Below are positions 17,187 through 27,148 of a stretch of DNA of 46,106 nucleotides, piece by piece (within the stretch, counting starts at the first letter, position 1; each line of letters begins with the position of its first letter). Source of the DNA: Lachnospiraceae bacterium (GTDB lineage: Bacteria > Bacillota > Clostridia > Lachnospirales > Lachnospiraceae); the NCBI GenBank assembly GCA_017889125.1, contig JAGHER010000054.1:1-46106 (forward strand). Reading direction: 5' to 3'. The notes under the pieces were generated by a model. The model saw only the letters and a list, made by a program, of their open reading frames with translations, was not told where the DNA came from and searched no databases. A program made the translations under genes and the position numbers.

Positions 17187-17807
17187 ATGGAGACGGTAAT
17201 TGTGACCATTGGGCGGCAGTATGGCAGCGGGGGCCATGCCATCGGCGCACGGCTGGGGGAGCTTTTGGGGATTCCCTGCTATGACCGTGAGCTGATTCAG
17301 CTGTCCTCGGAGAAAAGCGGCATTGAGGCAGGGACCCTGGCCCTTCATGATGAGCGGACTTCCTCGGCATCTCTTTTCAAGATTCCGGAAAAGGGGAACC
17401 GGATTACCGATCAGGGCACGCCGATTGTGGACACCCTGTTCCTGGCCCAGTCCCAGGTGATCCGGGAGCTGGCCCAGAAGGGCTCCTGCGTCATTATCGG
17501 GCGCTGCGCCGATTATGTGCTGCAGGATCAGGCGGAGCTTTTCTCGGTATTCGTCAGCGCGCCTGTTGAGGCCCGGGTGGCCCGGATTGCGGAGCGCAAC
17601 CATATGAGCGAAAGTGATGCGGAGATGGCAGTGCGGAAGGTGGACAAGCAGCGGCGCACCTATTATGAATTTTATACGGATAAGGAGTGGGGCGCGGCGG
17701 AAAGCTATAAGCTGACGGTGGACAGCAGCCAGTTCGGCATCGAGGGGACGGCCAGGATGCTGGAGGAGATTGTCCGCCAGTTTATGGAGGGAGGCTGGGA
17801 ACATTAA
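17187..17807 (+). CDS. Cytidylate kinase-like family protein
   Basis: METVIVTIGRQYGSGGHAIGARLGELLGIPCYDRELI; GRCADYVL; SD AAGGAGG. Confidence 0.88.
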   Translation: METVIVTIGRQYGSGGHAIGARLGELLGIPCYDRELIQLSSEKSGIEAGTLALHDERTSSASLFKIPEKGNRITDQGTPIVDTLFLAQSQVIRELAQKGSCVIIGRCADYVLQDQAELFSVFVSAPVEARVARIAERNHMSESDAEMAVRKVDKQRRTYYEFYTDKEWGAAESYKLTVDSSQFGIEGTARMLEEIVRQFMEGGWEH

Positions 17808-17902
17808 ATTTTCTCGATTAAATTTTCTTTGTGTGAGACTTGACAAGAAATCGTTCTGTTAATAGAATAGTTTGCAGGCAAACGAAATGAAAGGGGCGCA
17901 GT

Positions 17903-18382
17903 GTGAATACCGATATCTGTTTTTTTGTAAAAAAGCTGGATCATCATATCAGCCGGCGGTTTTACAGCATGTACAGCAGAAAAGCGCTGGATGAGTGCAG
18001 CATGTCCAATGTCTGGCTGGTGGACTATCTTTATGACCACCGGGACAGGGATGTGTTTCAGAAGGAGATTGAGGATAAGTTTTTTGTCAACCGGGCTACA
18101 GTATCCAAGATGTTAAAGCTGATGGAGGAGAAAAAGCTGATCTGCCGCGTTCCCTCTGCTGCCGATTCCAGGAAGAAGAAGCTGATGCTGGATGACAGGG
18201 GCTATGCCCTTCACCGTCTCTGCCAGTCGATCCGCAGCGAGATGGAGGCACAGGTGTCCTCCTCGCTGACAGAGGAGGAAAAGGAGCTTTTTCGCTCGTT
18301 GTGCCTGAAGATGATAAAGAATATGGAAGGAGAAATGGAAAGCGATGATACGAGTACTGATGAAATCCATCCGGGAATTTAA
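17903..18382 (+). CDS. MarR family transcriptional regulator (GTG start)
   Basis: winged-helix region QKEIEDKFFVNRATVSKMLKLMEEKKLICRVPSAADSRKKKLMLDDRG; overlaps the ABC gene. Confidence 0.85.
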   Translation: MNTDICFFVKKLDHHISRRFYSMYSRKALDECSMSNVWLVDYLYDHRDRDVFQKEIEDKFFVNRATVSKMLKLMEEKKLICRVPSAADSRKKKLMLDDRGYALHRLCQSIRSEMEAQVSSSLTEEEKELFRSLCLKMIKNMEGEMESDDTSTDEIHPGI

Positions 18383-20087
18383 GAGCGCGTCCATCAAGGC
18401 GCCCATTCTGGTTTCGCTGGAAGTTGTCATGGAATGTATAATGCCTTTCGTGGTAGCGCAGCTGGTGAATCAGATTAAGGCCGGATGCGGTATGGATGTG
18501 ATTCTTCGCTACGGGCTGGCGCTGGTTTTGATGGCGGTCCTGTCCCTGGGATTTGGTGCTGGCGCCGGATTTTTCTGTGCGAAGGCATCCTGCGGCTTTG
18601 CCCGTAATTTAAGAAAGGATATGTTCTATAAGATTCAGACCTATTCTTTCGAGAACATTGACAAATTTTCCACGTCATCTCTGGTGACCAGAATGACTAC
18701 GGACGTAACCAATGTGCAGCTGGCATACATGATGATGGTGCGGCTGGCATTCCGCGCTCCGCTGATGCTGGTATTTTCCTTTGCTATGGCGGTGATTATG
18801 GGCGGAAAGCTGGCCATTATTTTCCTTCTGGTTATTCCGGTGCTGGGCATCGGCCTGATTACCATTATGCGGACGGTTATGCCCCTGTTTAAGCGCGTGT
18901 TTAAGAAATATGACGCCTTGAATGAATCCATTCAGGAGAATGTCAAGGGCATGCGGGTGGTGAAATCCTACGTGCGCGAGGACTTTGAGAAGGCGAAATT
19001 CGGCCGGGCGGCTGAGGATGTATGCGCGGACTTTACCCGGGCAGAGAAGATCCTGGCCTTTAATAACCCGCTGATGCAGTTCTGCCTGTATGCGGCTATG
19101 ATTTTCGTTCTCACGGCCGGTTCTTACACCATCATTACCACTAAGGGACTTGCACTGGATGTGGGACAGTTCTCAGCCATGCTGGTTTACAATTTCCAGA
19201 TCTTAAACAGCCTGATGATGCTTTCCATGATCTTCGTAATGATTACCATGGCGGGCGAGTCGGCAAAGCGTATTACGGAAGTGCTTACCGAGGAGAGCAC
19301 CCTTCACAATCCGGAGAATCCGGTTTATGAGGTGGCAGACGGCTCCATTGATTTTGACAACGTAAGCTTTAAATACTCCAAGCACGCGGAGAAGATGGCC
19401 CTGGCGGACATTAATCTTCACATCCGCTCCGGCGAGACCATCGGCATCATCGGCGGCACCGGCTCTTCCAAGTCCTCGCTGATCCAGCTGATCTCCCGTC
19501 TGTATGACGCCACTGAGGGCGTGGTGCGGGTAGGCGGCCTGGATGTGAAAAGCTATGACCTGGATTCCCTGCGGAACCAGGTGGCAGTGGTTCTCCAGAA
19601 GAATGTCCTGTTCTCCGGCACCATCAAGGAAAATCTTCGCTGGGGCAATGAAAACGCCACTGACGAGGAGATCAAGGAAGCCTGCTGTCTGGCTCAGGCC
19701 GATGAATTTATCATGCGGTTCCCGGACCAGTACAATACCTACATCGAGCAGGGCGGGTCCAATGTTTCCGGCGGTCAGAAGCAGAGACTGTGTATCGCCA
19801 GAGCATTGCTTAAGAAGCCGAAGATCCTGATTCTGGATGACTCCACCAGTGCGGTGGACACCAAGACCGACGCGCTGATCCGGAAGGCCTTTGCCGAGTA
19901 CATTCCGGAGACCACGAAGATTATCATTGCCCAGCGTGTGGCTTCCGTGCAGGATGCGGACCGTATCCTGGTTATGGAGGGCGGAACCATCCGCAATATG
20001 GGAACCCATGAGGAGCTGTTAAAGACCAGCCCCATTTACCAGGAGGTATACAACTCACAGAACAGGGGAGGTGAGCAGAATGAATAA
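18345..20087 (+). CDS. ABC exporter, fused permease/ATPase (half-transporter A)
   Basis: ABC_membrane domain; GGTGSSKSSLIQLISRLYD Walker A variant; VSGGQKQRLCIARALLKKPKILILDD. Confidence 0.93.
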   Translation: MIRVLMKSIREFKSASIKAPILVSLEVVMECIMPFVVAQLVNQIKAGCGMDVILRYGLALVLMAVLSLGFGAGAGFFCAKASCGFARNLRKDMFYKIQTYSFENIDKFSTSSLVTRMTTDVTNVQLAYMMMVRLAFRAPLMLVFSFAMAVIMGGKLAIIFLLVIPVLGIGLITIMRTVMPLFKRVFKKYDALNESIQENVKGMRVVKSYVREDFEKAKFGRAAEDVCADFTRAEKILAFNNPLMQFCLYAAMIFVLTAGSYTIITTKGLALDVGQFSAMLVYNFQILNSLMMLSMIFVMITMAGESAKRITEVLTEESTLHNPENPVYEVADGSIDFDNVSFKYSKHAEKMALADINLHIRSGETIGIIGGTGSSKSSLIQLISRLYDATEGVVRVGGLDVKSYDLDSLRNQVAVVLQKNVLFSGTIKENLRWGNENATDEEIKEACCLAQADEFIMRFPDQYNTYIEQGGSNVSGGQKQRLCIARALLKKPKILILDDSTSAVDTKTDALIRKAFAEYIPETTKIIIAQRVASVQDADRILVMEGGTIRNMGTHEELLKTSPIYQEVYNSQNRGGEQNE

Positions 20088-21972
20088 TAAGGGCGGATTC
20101 AGAAAAAATACCCTGATGCGTCTGCTGAAAACGCTGTTTGAGTTTTATCCGGTTATGCTGCCGTTAGTCATTGTCTGCATTATTTTCAATGCGCTCATCA
20201 GCTCTGTGCCGGCGATTTTCCAGCAGAACGTTATCGCAATCGTGGAGCAGAACTGGCAGAGCGGCGACTGGAACGCGGCTTCCGGCCAGATCTTAAAGCT
20301 GGTGGCCATCCTTGCTACCTTTTATGTGATTTCCCTTTTGGCCGGTTTTGCTTATACCCGAACCATGGCGGTGATTACCCAGGGCTCGCTGATGAAATTC
20401 CGTGAGAAGATGTTTAACGGAATGCAGAATCTTCCGATTAAGTACTTTGATACCCACAATCATGGCGACATCATGAGCTATTACACCAACGATATCGATA
20501 CTCTGCGGCAGATGATTTCCCAGAGTATTCCGCAGCTTTTGATTTCTCTGATTTCCGAGGTAACCATCTTCTGCATCATGCTTTATTACAGCGTGTGGAT
20601 GCTTCTGGTGGTAATCGCCGGTGTGATCCTGATGGTCTTTGTGACCAAGAAGATCGGCGGCAATTCTGCCAAGTACTTCATCCGTCAGCAGGTGCAGATG
20701 GGTAAGACCGAGGGCTTTATCGAGGAGATGATGAACGGCGAAAAGGTGGTTAAGGTTTTCTGCCATGAGCGTCAGGCAGAGGCAGATTTCGATGCCATCA
20801 ATGATGAGCTGTTCCGTGTGGCAGAGCAGGCCAACCGCTATGCCAATACCCTGATGCCCATTCTGATGAACGTGGGCAATGTGCTTTACGTGATTGTTGC
20901 GGTGGTGGGCGGCATCCTGCTGCTTAGCGGCGCACCGAACTTAAGCCTTTCCGGAATGGCCTTCAGCATCAGTATTGCTGTGCCCTTCTTAAATATGACC
21001 CGTCAGTTCTGCGGAAACATCGGCCAGGTGTCTAACCAGGTCAACTCCGTGGTTATGGGTCTTGCGGGAGCCGAGCGTATCTTCAATCTGATCGATGAGG
21101 AGCCGGAGGTGGATGACGGCTACGTGACCCTGGTTAATGCCAGAGAAGAGAACGGCGAGCTGGTGGAGTGCAAGGAGCGCACCGGCATCTGGGCCTGGAA
21201 GCATCCCCACGGAGACGGCACCACCACCTACACCAGAGTGCGGGGCGATGTGCGCATGTTTGATGTGGATTTCGGCTACGATGAGAAGAAGCTGGTGCTT
21301 CATGACATTACCCTGTACGCAGAGCCTGGTCAGAAGGTGGCCTTTGTAGGCGCTACCGGCGCAGGAAAGACCACCATCACCAACCTGATCAACCGGTTTT
21401 ACGATATTGCCGACGGAAAGATCCGCTATGACGGCATCAATATCAACAAGATCAAAAAGGCGGACCTGCGCCGCTCCCTGGGCATCATCCTTCAGGATAC
21501 GGTGCTGTTCACGGGAACGGTTATGGAGAATATCCGCTACGGAAATCTGGATGCGCCGGATGAGGATTGCATCGGAGCGGCCAGACTGGCAGGCGCCCAT
21601 GACTTCATCACCCGTCTGCCGGATGGCTACAACACTATGATCCAGGCAAACGGCGCCAACCTGTCTCAGGGCCAGCGGCAGCTGATTGCCATCGCCCGGG
21701 CGGCTGTGGCCGACCCGCCGGTAATGATTATGGACGAGGCGACCTCCTCCATCGATACCCGTACGGAGGCCATTGTCCAGAGAGGTATGGATGCGCTGAT
21801 GAACGGGCGCACGGTATTCGTTATCGCCCACCGTCTCTCCACAGTACAGAATTCGGATGTGATTATGGTTCTGGAGCTGGGCCACATTATCGAGCGGGGC
21901 AGCCACGATGAGCTGATCGCCCAGAAGGGCAAGTATTACCAGCTGTATACCGGCGCCTTTGAGCTGGAATAA
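20080..21972 (+). CDS. ABC exporter, fused permease/ATPase (half-transporter B)
   Basis: GATGAGKTTITNLINRFYD; LSQGQRQLIAIARAAVADPPVMIMDEATSSID; overlaps the preceding gene. Confidence 0.93.
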   Translation: MNNKGGFRKNTLMRLLKTLFEFYPVMLPLVIVCIIFNALISSVPAIFQQNVIAIVEQNWQSGDWNAASGQILKLVAILATFYVISLLAGFAYTRTMAVITQGSLMKFREKMFNGMQNLPIKYFDTHNHGDIMSYYTNDIDTLRQMISQSIPQLLISLISEVTIFCIMLYYSVWMLLVVIAGVILMVFVTKKIGGNSAKYFIRQQVQMGKTEGFIEEMMNGEKVVKVFCHERQAEADFDAINDELFRVAEQANRYANTLMPILMNVGNVLYVIVAVVGGILLLSGAPNLSLSGMAFSISIAVPFLNMTRQFCGNIGQVSNQVNSVVMGLAGAERIFNLIDEEPEVDDGYVTLVNAREENGELVECKERTGIWAWKHPHGDGTTTYTRVRGDVRMFDVDFGYDEKKLVLHDITLYAEPGQKVAFVGATGAGKTTITNLINRFYDIADGKIRYDGININKIKKADLRRSLGIILQDTVLFTGTVMENIRYGNLDAPDEDCIGAARLAGAHDFITRLPDGYNTMIQANGANLSQGQRQLIAIARAAVADPPVMIMDEATSSIDTRTEAIVQRGMDALMNGRTVFVIAHRLSTVQNSDVIMVLELGHIIERGSHDELIAQKGKYYQLYTGAFELE

Positions 21973-22046
21973 TCGGCGGGGCATTTAGCCGGATTGAAAG
22001 AGTTTACATTGCGGCAAACTTCACGAAATTGAATAAGATCTTTGGA

Positions 22047-22086
22047 GGGCAGGAGAATTTGCACAAAATTCTCCTGCCCTTTTTGG
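22047..22086 (+). terminator. Intrinsic terminator after the ABC exporter
   Basis: GGGCAGGAGAATTTtgcacaAAATTCTCCTGCCC + TTTTT. Confidence 0.92.
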
Positions 22087-22097
22087 TAGTTAAGATA

Positions 22098-22125
22098 TTG
22101 AGTTTCAAGGGGGATATGATATAAT
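22098..22125 (+). promoter_or_regulatory. Promoter upstream of the amylosucrase-like gene
   Basis: TTGAGT - 16 nt - TATAAT. Confidence 0.5.
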
Positions 22126-22214
22126 TTAAATCGCAAAAAGTGAAAACGATTACACATGAAGTTCAGGTAACAGACACCGGCACTGCCGGAGAAGGGATGA
22201 CAGGGGAGTTATTT

Positions 22215-24080
22215 ATGGCGACGGAGAGAACAGGGAAAAAGACAAAGGAATTTGAGGCGAGACTGGCCAGGCATTACGATGAGCTGAAGTGGCTTTACTG
22301 CGAGCTTTACGAGAACCGCATGGACGCCTTCGAGGAGCTGTGCAGCCAGCTGTGGTACTGGTATCAGAATCGGAAGACCGACTTAAAGAAGCTGGACCGG
22401 AAGCGGGAGAAGGACCCGGACTGGTACAAGTGCAATGATCTGCTGGGCATGATGATGTATGTGGATGCTTTTGCCGGAAATTTAAAGGGTGTGGAGGAGA
22501 AGCTGGATTACATTAAGTCCTGCAACGTAAACTATCTCCACCTGATGCCCCTGCTGGAGTCTCCCAAGGGCCGCAGTGACGGCGGCTACGCGGTAGCCGA
22601 TTTCCGGAAGGTGCAGCCGGAGTTAGGAACCATGGAGGATCTGGAGCAGCTGGCGGATCACTGCCGGAAGGAAGGCATCAGCGTCTGCCTGGATTTTGTC
22701 ATGAATCATACCTCCGAGGATCATGAGTGGGCGAAGAAGGCCAGACAGGGTGACCCGGAGTATCAGAGACGGTATTATTTTTATGACAATTATGATATTC
22801 CGGCCCAGTTTGAAAAGACGGTGCCCCAGGTGTTCCCCACCACGGCGCCGGGAAATTTCACCTGGCTTCCGGAGCTGAATAAATTTGTCATGACCACCTT
22901 CTACCCCTATCAGTGGGATCTGAATTACTGGAATCCTACCGTATTTAATGAAATGGTTTACAATATGCTGAACCTGACCAACAAGGGTATCGACATCATC
23001 CGTATCGACGCGGTTCCCTATATCTGGAAGGTTCTTGGCACCAACTGCCGCAATCTTCCCCAGGTACACAGCATTGTGCGGATGATGCGGATGATCTGCG
23101 AGATCGTGTGCCCGGCGGTGATCCTTCTGGGCGAGGTGGTAATGGAGCCCTCCAAGGTGGTTCCCTACTTTGGCACAGTAGAAAAGCCGGAGTGCCACAT
23201 GCTTTACAATGTGACCACCATGGCCAGCACCTGGCATACGGTAGCTACGGCAGATACAAGGCTTCTGCGCCGGCAGATGGACATTGTCAGCGGCCTGCCA
23301 AAGCAATACGTATTCTTAAATTACCTGCGGTGCCACGATGACATCGGCTGGGGCCTGGATTATGATTATCTGAAGCTTTTCGGCTTCCAGGAGGTGGCCC
23401 ACAAGAAATACCTCAATGACTTCCTGACCGGTCAGTATCCCGGCGCCTTTGGACGGGGTGAGCTTTACAATTCCGATCCCACCTCCGGCGATGCCAGACT
23501 GTGCGGAACCACGGCGTCTCTGTGCGGCATTGAGAAGGCGGTTTGGGAGCAGAATGAAGGCGCTCTGGAGCAGGCGGTGCGGTTTGATATTATGCTTCAC
23601 GGCTATATGTTTGTCCAGTCTGGTATTCCTGTGCTTTACAGCGGCGATGAGGTGGGACAGCTTAATGATTACTCCTACCATGAGGATCCGGATAAGTGCC
23701 AGGATTCCCGCTACATCCACCGGGGACGTTTCCAGTGGGATCTGGCCGAGGAGCGCAAGGAAAAGGGCACCATGCAGAACCAGATCTTTGAGACGCTGGA
23801 TATGATGGAGGAGATTCGCAGAAGCCATAAGGTCTTTGACACTACGGCAGATGTGTGGACCCTGGATACCTGGGATGACGCTATCCTGGGCGTGGGCAGA
23901 TGGAAAGACGGAGAGAAGCTGATCGCCCTCTTTAACTTCAGCGGCCAGGACCGGACGGCCTGGATCAACGAGGATGACGGCGAGTATACCGATCTGCTTA
24001 CCGGCGCCAAGATGAAGGCCTGCGGCGTGCAGATTCCGGCCTACGGCATCTGGTGGCTGTATAAGAACGATAAGCAGTAA
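22215..24080 (+). CDS. GH13 amylosucrase-like alpha-amylase family protein
   Basis: YVDAFAGNLKGVEEKLDYIKSCNVNYLHLMPLLESP; SVCLDFVMNHTSEDHEWAKKA; GIDIIRIDAVPYIW; ILLGEVVM; YLRCHDDIGWGL. Confidence 0.88.
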   Translation: MATERTGKKTKEFEARLARHYDELKWLYCELYENRMDAFEELCSQLWYWYQNRKTDLKKLDRKREKDPDWYKCNDLLGMMMYVDAFAGNLKGVEEKLDYIKSCNVNYLHLMPLLESPKGRSDGGYAVADFRKVQPELGTMEDLEQLADHCRKEGISVCLDFVMNHTSEDHEWAKKARQGDPEYQRRYYFYDNYDIPAQFEKTVPQVFPTTAPGNFTWLPELNKFVMTTFYPYQWDLNYWNPTVFNEMVYNMLNLTNKGIDIIRIDAVPYIWKVLGTNCRNLPQVHSIVRMMRMICEIVCPAVILLGEVVMEPSKVVPYFGTVEKPECHMLYNVTTMASTWHTVATADTRLLRRQMDIVSGLPKQYVFLNYLRCHDDIGWGLDYDYLKLFGFQEVAHKKYLNDFLTGQYPGAFGRGELYNSDPTSGDARLCGTTASLCGIEKAVWEQNEGALEQAVRFDIMLHGYMFVQSGIPVLYSGDEVGQLNDYSYHEDPDKCQDSRYIHRGRFQWDLAEERKEKGTMQNQIFETLDMMEEIRRSHKVFDTTADVWTLDTWDDAILGVGRWKDGEKLIALFNFSGQDRTAWINEDDGEYTDLLTGAKMKACGVQIPAYGIWWLYKNDKQ

Positions 24081-24121
24081 AGTGTGGCATCAGCAGGGAA
24101 GAGAATCAGGCGGGGATTGAA

Positions 24122-25174
24122 ATGACGATCAGTGAAATCGCAAAGCTGGCGGAGGTTTCCAGCGCGGCAGTCTCCCGATATCTCAATGGGGGAAGCTTAA
24201 GCGAGGAGAAACGCAGACGGATAAAAGCGGTGATTGAGGAAACCGGATATGTGCCTTCGGAGTATGCCCGCACGCTGCGGACAAAAAAGACGCACCATGT
24301 GGGCGTGATTGTTCCTAATATCAAGTCCAGCACCACTGCGCGGATAGTCAGCGGCATCGGCAGCGTCATCCAGGAGAAGAATTACCATATGGTTCTGGGG
24401 GACACCGATAATGACCCGAAGCTGGAGCTGGAGTATCTGGAGTTTTTTGGAAGCGGACATATGGACGGCGTGATTTACCTTGCCGGCGCCCTCAGCCGCC
24501 GTCATCAGGAGATTTTGAGAAGCTATAAGATTCCTGTGGTGATTGTGGGGCAGATGGTATCGGAGTTTGACTGTGTGTACCATGACGATTTTCACGCTGC
24601 CAGAGATGTGATGGAGGTGCTTTTAGCGTCCGGATGCCGTCATCCGGGAATGATTTTCGTTACGCCCAGGGACCAGGCTGTGGGGAAGATGCGCATTGAC
24701 GGTGCGGAGGATGCCCTTAAGACACGGGGATTTGCGCCGGAGTCAGTGCCCCGCATCCAGGCGGGCTTTGCTCTGGAGGAGGGGCGGGAAAAGATGGCCC
24801 GTCTGCTTCTAGCTCATCCGGACATTGACGGTGTCTTCTGCGCTACGGCCAGTCTGGCGGTAGGGGCGGAGATGTACCTGAAGGAAGCGGGGCGGCGGAT
24901 TCCCCAGGATATCCGGGTCTGCAGCGTGGGGAATAATCAGGCGTCGGATATTATCGAGCCAAGGCTTACCACGGCCCATTATCATTACCGTACCAGCGGC
25001 GTCGAGGCGGCAAAAATGCTCCTTTCCAAGATGGGCGCCGGAGAAAAGGAAAAACGGCCGGTGCGGCAGCTGATGCTGGGGTATCAGATTGCTGAGCGGG
25101 AAAGCACGGGAAGGAATGCCGGGATTGCCGGAAGGGGCCGGGCGGACATGGGAATAGCGGAAGAAATTTCTTGA
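24122..25174 (+). CDS. LacI family transcriptional regulator
   Basis: MTISEIAKLAEVSSAAVSRYLNGGSLSEEKRRRIKAVIEETGYVPSEYARTLRTKKTHHVGVIVPNI. Confidence 0.93.
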   Translation: MTISEIAKLAEVSSAAVSRYLNGGSLSEEKRRRIKAVIEETGYVPSEYARTLRTKKTHHVGVIVPNIKSSTTARIVSGIGSVIQEKNYHMVLGDTDNDPKLELEYLEFFGSGHMDGVIYLAGALSRRHQEILRSYKIPVVIVGQMVSEFDCVYHDDFHAARDVMEVLLASGCRHPGMIFVTPRDQAVGKMRIDGAEDALKTRGFAPESVPRIQAGFALEEGREKMARLLLAHPDIDGVFCATASLAVGAEMYLKEAGRRIPQDIRVCSVGNNQASDIIEPRLTTAHYHYRTSGVEAAKMLLSKMGAGEKEKRPVRQLMLGYQIAERESTGRNAGIAGRGRADMGIAEEIS

Positions 25175-25339
25175 TTCCCGTTGGAATTTGCTTTATGATG
25201 AAGGAAGAGAAGGAAGAAACAGCCGTCTCTTCCTTTTTTTGCTATGATGGCTTGGTGGTGCACTCGTTTGCCGGGCGCGTGTGGGTTTGCTGTGAGGAAC
25301 CGGCGGGCAGGGAGAATATTTGCAGTGGGAGGAGTTATT

Positions 25340-25918
25340 ATGGCCGAGGATAGAGTTTTTGAAGATGATAAAATTTTTGGAGAAGACAAAGTTATGGGGG
25401 AGGATATTGGGGGACAGGAAGATGCCCTTCAGGAGGAAGGGGCTGATGCGCAGGTGTATTCCGTGGCCTGCCCGGTGACTGGCGAGGTGATTCCTCTGTC
25501 GCAAATTCCTGATAGTACCTTTGCATCCGGCATGATGGGGCCGGGCGTGGGAATCCGGCCGGAGGAGGGACAGATCGCGGCGCCCTTTGACGGGGAGGTG
25601 TCGGCTCTTTTTGATACCAAGCATGCTATGGGGCTGACAAGCGATGACGGCGGCGTGGAAGTGCTGATCCACATTGGCATCGACACAGTAGAGCTGCGGG
25701 GAGCGTACATCACTGCGCTGGTGGCGCCTGGAGATCATGTGAAGGCAGGGCAGCCCCTTCTGGAGGTTGATCTTTCCAAAATCCGGGAAGCCGGGTACGA
25801 TACCACTGTGGCTGTGCTGGTTTCAAATCTTTACCTTTTCCCCAGGATTCGTGTGGTGGGATATGGGCGGAAGGAGCAGATGGAGCCGCTGCTGGAGTGC
25901 AGGAAGGAAACGGAATGA
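25340..25918 (+). CDS. Stand-alone PTS glucose-type EIIA with acidic N-terminal extension
   Basis: IAAPFDGEVSALFDTKHAMGLTSDDGGVEVLIHIGIDTVELRG; extension MAEDRVFEDDKIFGEDKVMGEDIGGQED. Confidence 0.88.
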   Translation: MAEDRVFEDDKIFGEDKVMGEDIGGQEDALQEEGADAQVYSVACPVTGEVIPLSQIPDSTFASGMMGPGVGIRPEEGQIAAPFDGEVSALFDTKHAMGLTSDDGGVEVLIHIGIDTVELRGAYITALVAPGDHVKAGQPLLEVDLSKIREAGYDTTVAVLVSNLYLFPRIRVVGYGRKEQMEPLLECRKETE

Positions 25919-25962
25919 GAAGGATTTGCGGGAGATATCGGCAGAGGTATCTGCCGGAGATG

Positions 25963-25997
25963 AGAAAAGCCCGGGAGCGTGTCCTGGGCTTTTCTTA
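25963..25997. terminator. Intrinsic, probably bidirectional terminator
   Basis: AGAAAAGCCCGGGAgcgtgTCCTGGGCTTTTCT between convergent genes. Confidence 0.8.
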
Positions 25998-26025
25998 AAG
26001 CAATTCTCATTACAATCGTCTTTTC

Positions 26026-26331
26026 TTACAGTGCTTTCAATTCAAAGGTAACGGGGCGGATTCCGTCGGTGCAGCAGACGATATTTTGATTGGCCGCATT
26101 CTGCCATGGGGCATAGGAACCGCCAGTGGCCAATGCGTTGACGGAATGATAGATGTCTATCCAGGCCCAGGGGCAGAATCCCTCCGGCATCTGGGCGCCG
26201 CCCTGATAAAGGAAGGTATCTCCCACTTCAAAGAAGGTACAGGAGCCTGCATCCTTTCCGTCGGTAAGATAACGCTGGGCGAGAGCTTCATCGTAGGTGA
26301 TTTTGATTACTTTGATTTGTACATTGCGCAT
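26026..26331 (-). CDS. TIGR04076 family protein
   Basis: MRNVQIKVIKITYDEALAQRYL...FFEVGDTFLYQGGAQMPEGFCPWAWIDIYHSVNALATGG...CCTDGIRPVTFEL; SD AGGAGG. Confidence 0.75.
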   Translation of the reverse strand: MRNVQIKVIKITYDEALAQRYLTDGKDAGSCTFFEVGDTFLYQGGAQMPEGFCPWAWIDIYHSVNALATGGSYAPWQNAANQNIVCCTDGIRPVTFELKAL

Positions 26332-26360
26332 AGTGGGAAACCTCCTGTTTTTTGTGTTGA

Positions 26361-26495
26361 TTATAGTGAAACAACTGGAGCCAGATCGGGATAATCAGCG
26401 ATATTCTGGCGCTGCTCCTGTGATAATGGGATATGAATATCTTTTAAATGTCGGACGTTGTAGATGTGCAGGGCGGTCATAAAAGTTGCGTCCAT
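26361..26495 (-). pseudogene. 44-codon N-terminal remnant resembling an AAA ATPase
   Basis: SD AAAGGAGG then MDATFMTALHIYNVRHLKDIHIPLSQEQRQNIADYPDLAPVVSL*; the first part resembles the start of AAA ATPases, Walker A absent. Confidence 0.4.
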
Positions 26496-26607
26496 AGTAT
26501 CCTCCTTTTAGGCGAATGCGCTTAATTATCTGCTTGGTTATATTATTATAGCGTTTTGCGGCAGCAAAAACAACCAGGCATCCAGCTGTGTTTTTCTGGC
26601 TATTTGA

Positions 26608-26640
26608 CAAAAAGGAGCTTCCGGAAAACCGAAAACTCCT
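26608..26640 (-). terminator. Terminator downstream of the tRNA cluster
   Basis: Minus strand AGGAGTTTTCGGttttCCGGAAGCTCCTTTTTG. Confidence 0.65.
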
Positions 26641-26658
26641 CTTGCTGTAAAAGAAAAG

Positions 26659-26730
26659 AGCGCGAGACGGGATTCGAACCCGCGGCCCCCACCTTGGCAA
26701 GGTGGTGCTCCACCCCTGAGCCACTCGCGC
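26659..26730 (-). tRNA. tRNA-Gly (anticodon GCC)
   Basis: GCGCGAGTGGCTCAGGGGTGGAGCACCACCTTGCCAAGGTGGGGGCCGCGGGTTCGAATCCCGTCTCGCGCT. Confidence 0.93.
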
Positions 26731-26753
26731 ATAATTAAAAGTATTCACTTTTA

Positions 26754-26824
26754 AGCGGGTGATGGGAATCGAACCCACGTATCTAGCTTGGAAGGCTAGT
26801 GTTCTACCATTGAACTACACCCGC
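26754..26824 (-). tRNA. tRNA-Gly (anticodon TCC)
   Basis: GCGGGTGTAGTTCAATGGTAGAACACTAGCCTTCCAAGCTAGATACGTGGGTTCGATTCCCATCACCCGCT. Confidence 0.93.
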
Positions 26825-26863
26825 AAGTATGTTCAATCATATTCAGCATAATGAAGAACATAA

Positions 26864-26936
<73 letters not shown>

Positions 26937-26965
26937 CTCTGCTGTGTTTCACAAGCAACGGTGAT

Positions 26966-26994
26966 ATTCTACTAAATAAAACGGGAAATGTCAA
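26966..26994 (-). promoter_or_regulatory. Promoter for the tRNA cluster
   Basis: Minus strand TTGACA - 17 nt - TAGAAT. Confidence 0.7.
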
Positions 26995-27119
26995 TAGGTT
27001 TTTTGAAAAAAATTAAAAATTTTAAATTTTCCAGATTTTGCTTGCATTTTGGATAATTTTGAGGAGAGAGTCGGCGGAGAGATGGGGGATGGGACCGCAG
27101 GTTTTGGCGATTTTAGGCG

Positions 27120-27148
27120 TTGACAAGAGCGGGCGGTTTTGCTATGAT
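27120..27148 (+). promoter_or_regulatory. Promoter with long leader ahead of the ABC-F gene
   Basis: TTGACA - 17 nt - TATGAT. Confidence 0.7.

Noticed and set aside
18345-18382. 38-nt overlap of the MarR gene with the first ABC gene
   Set aside because: Common operon arrangement; start codon of the ABC gene may be slightly downstream, so not unusual.
20989-21984. 331-aa minus-strand ORF opposite the ABC exporter
   Set aside because: Shadow ORF; no RBS or domain.
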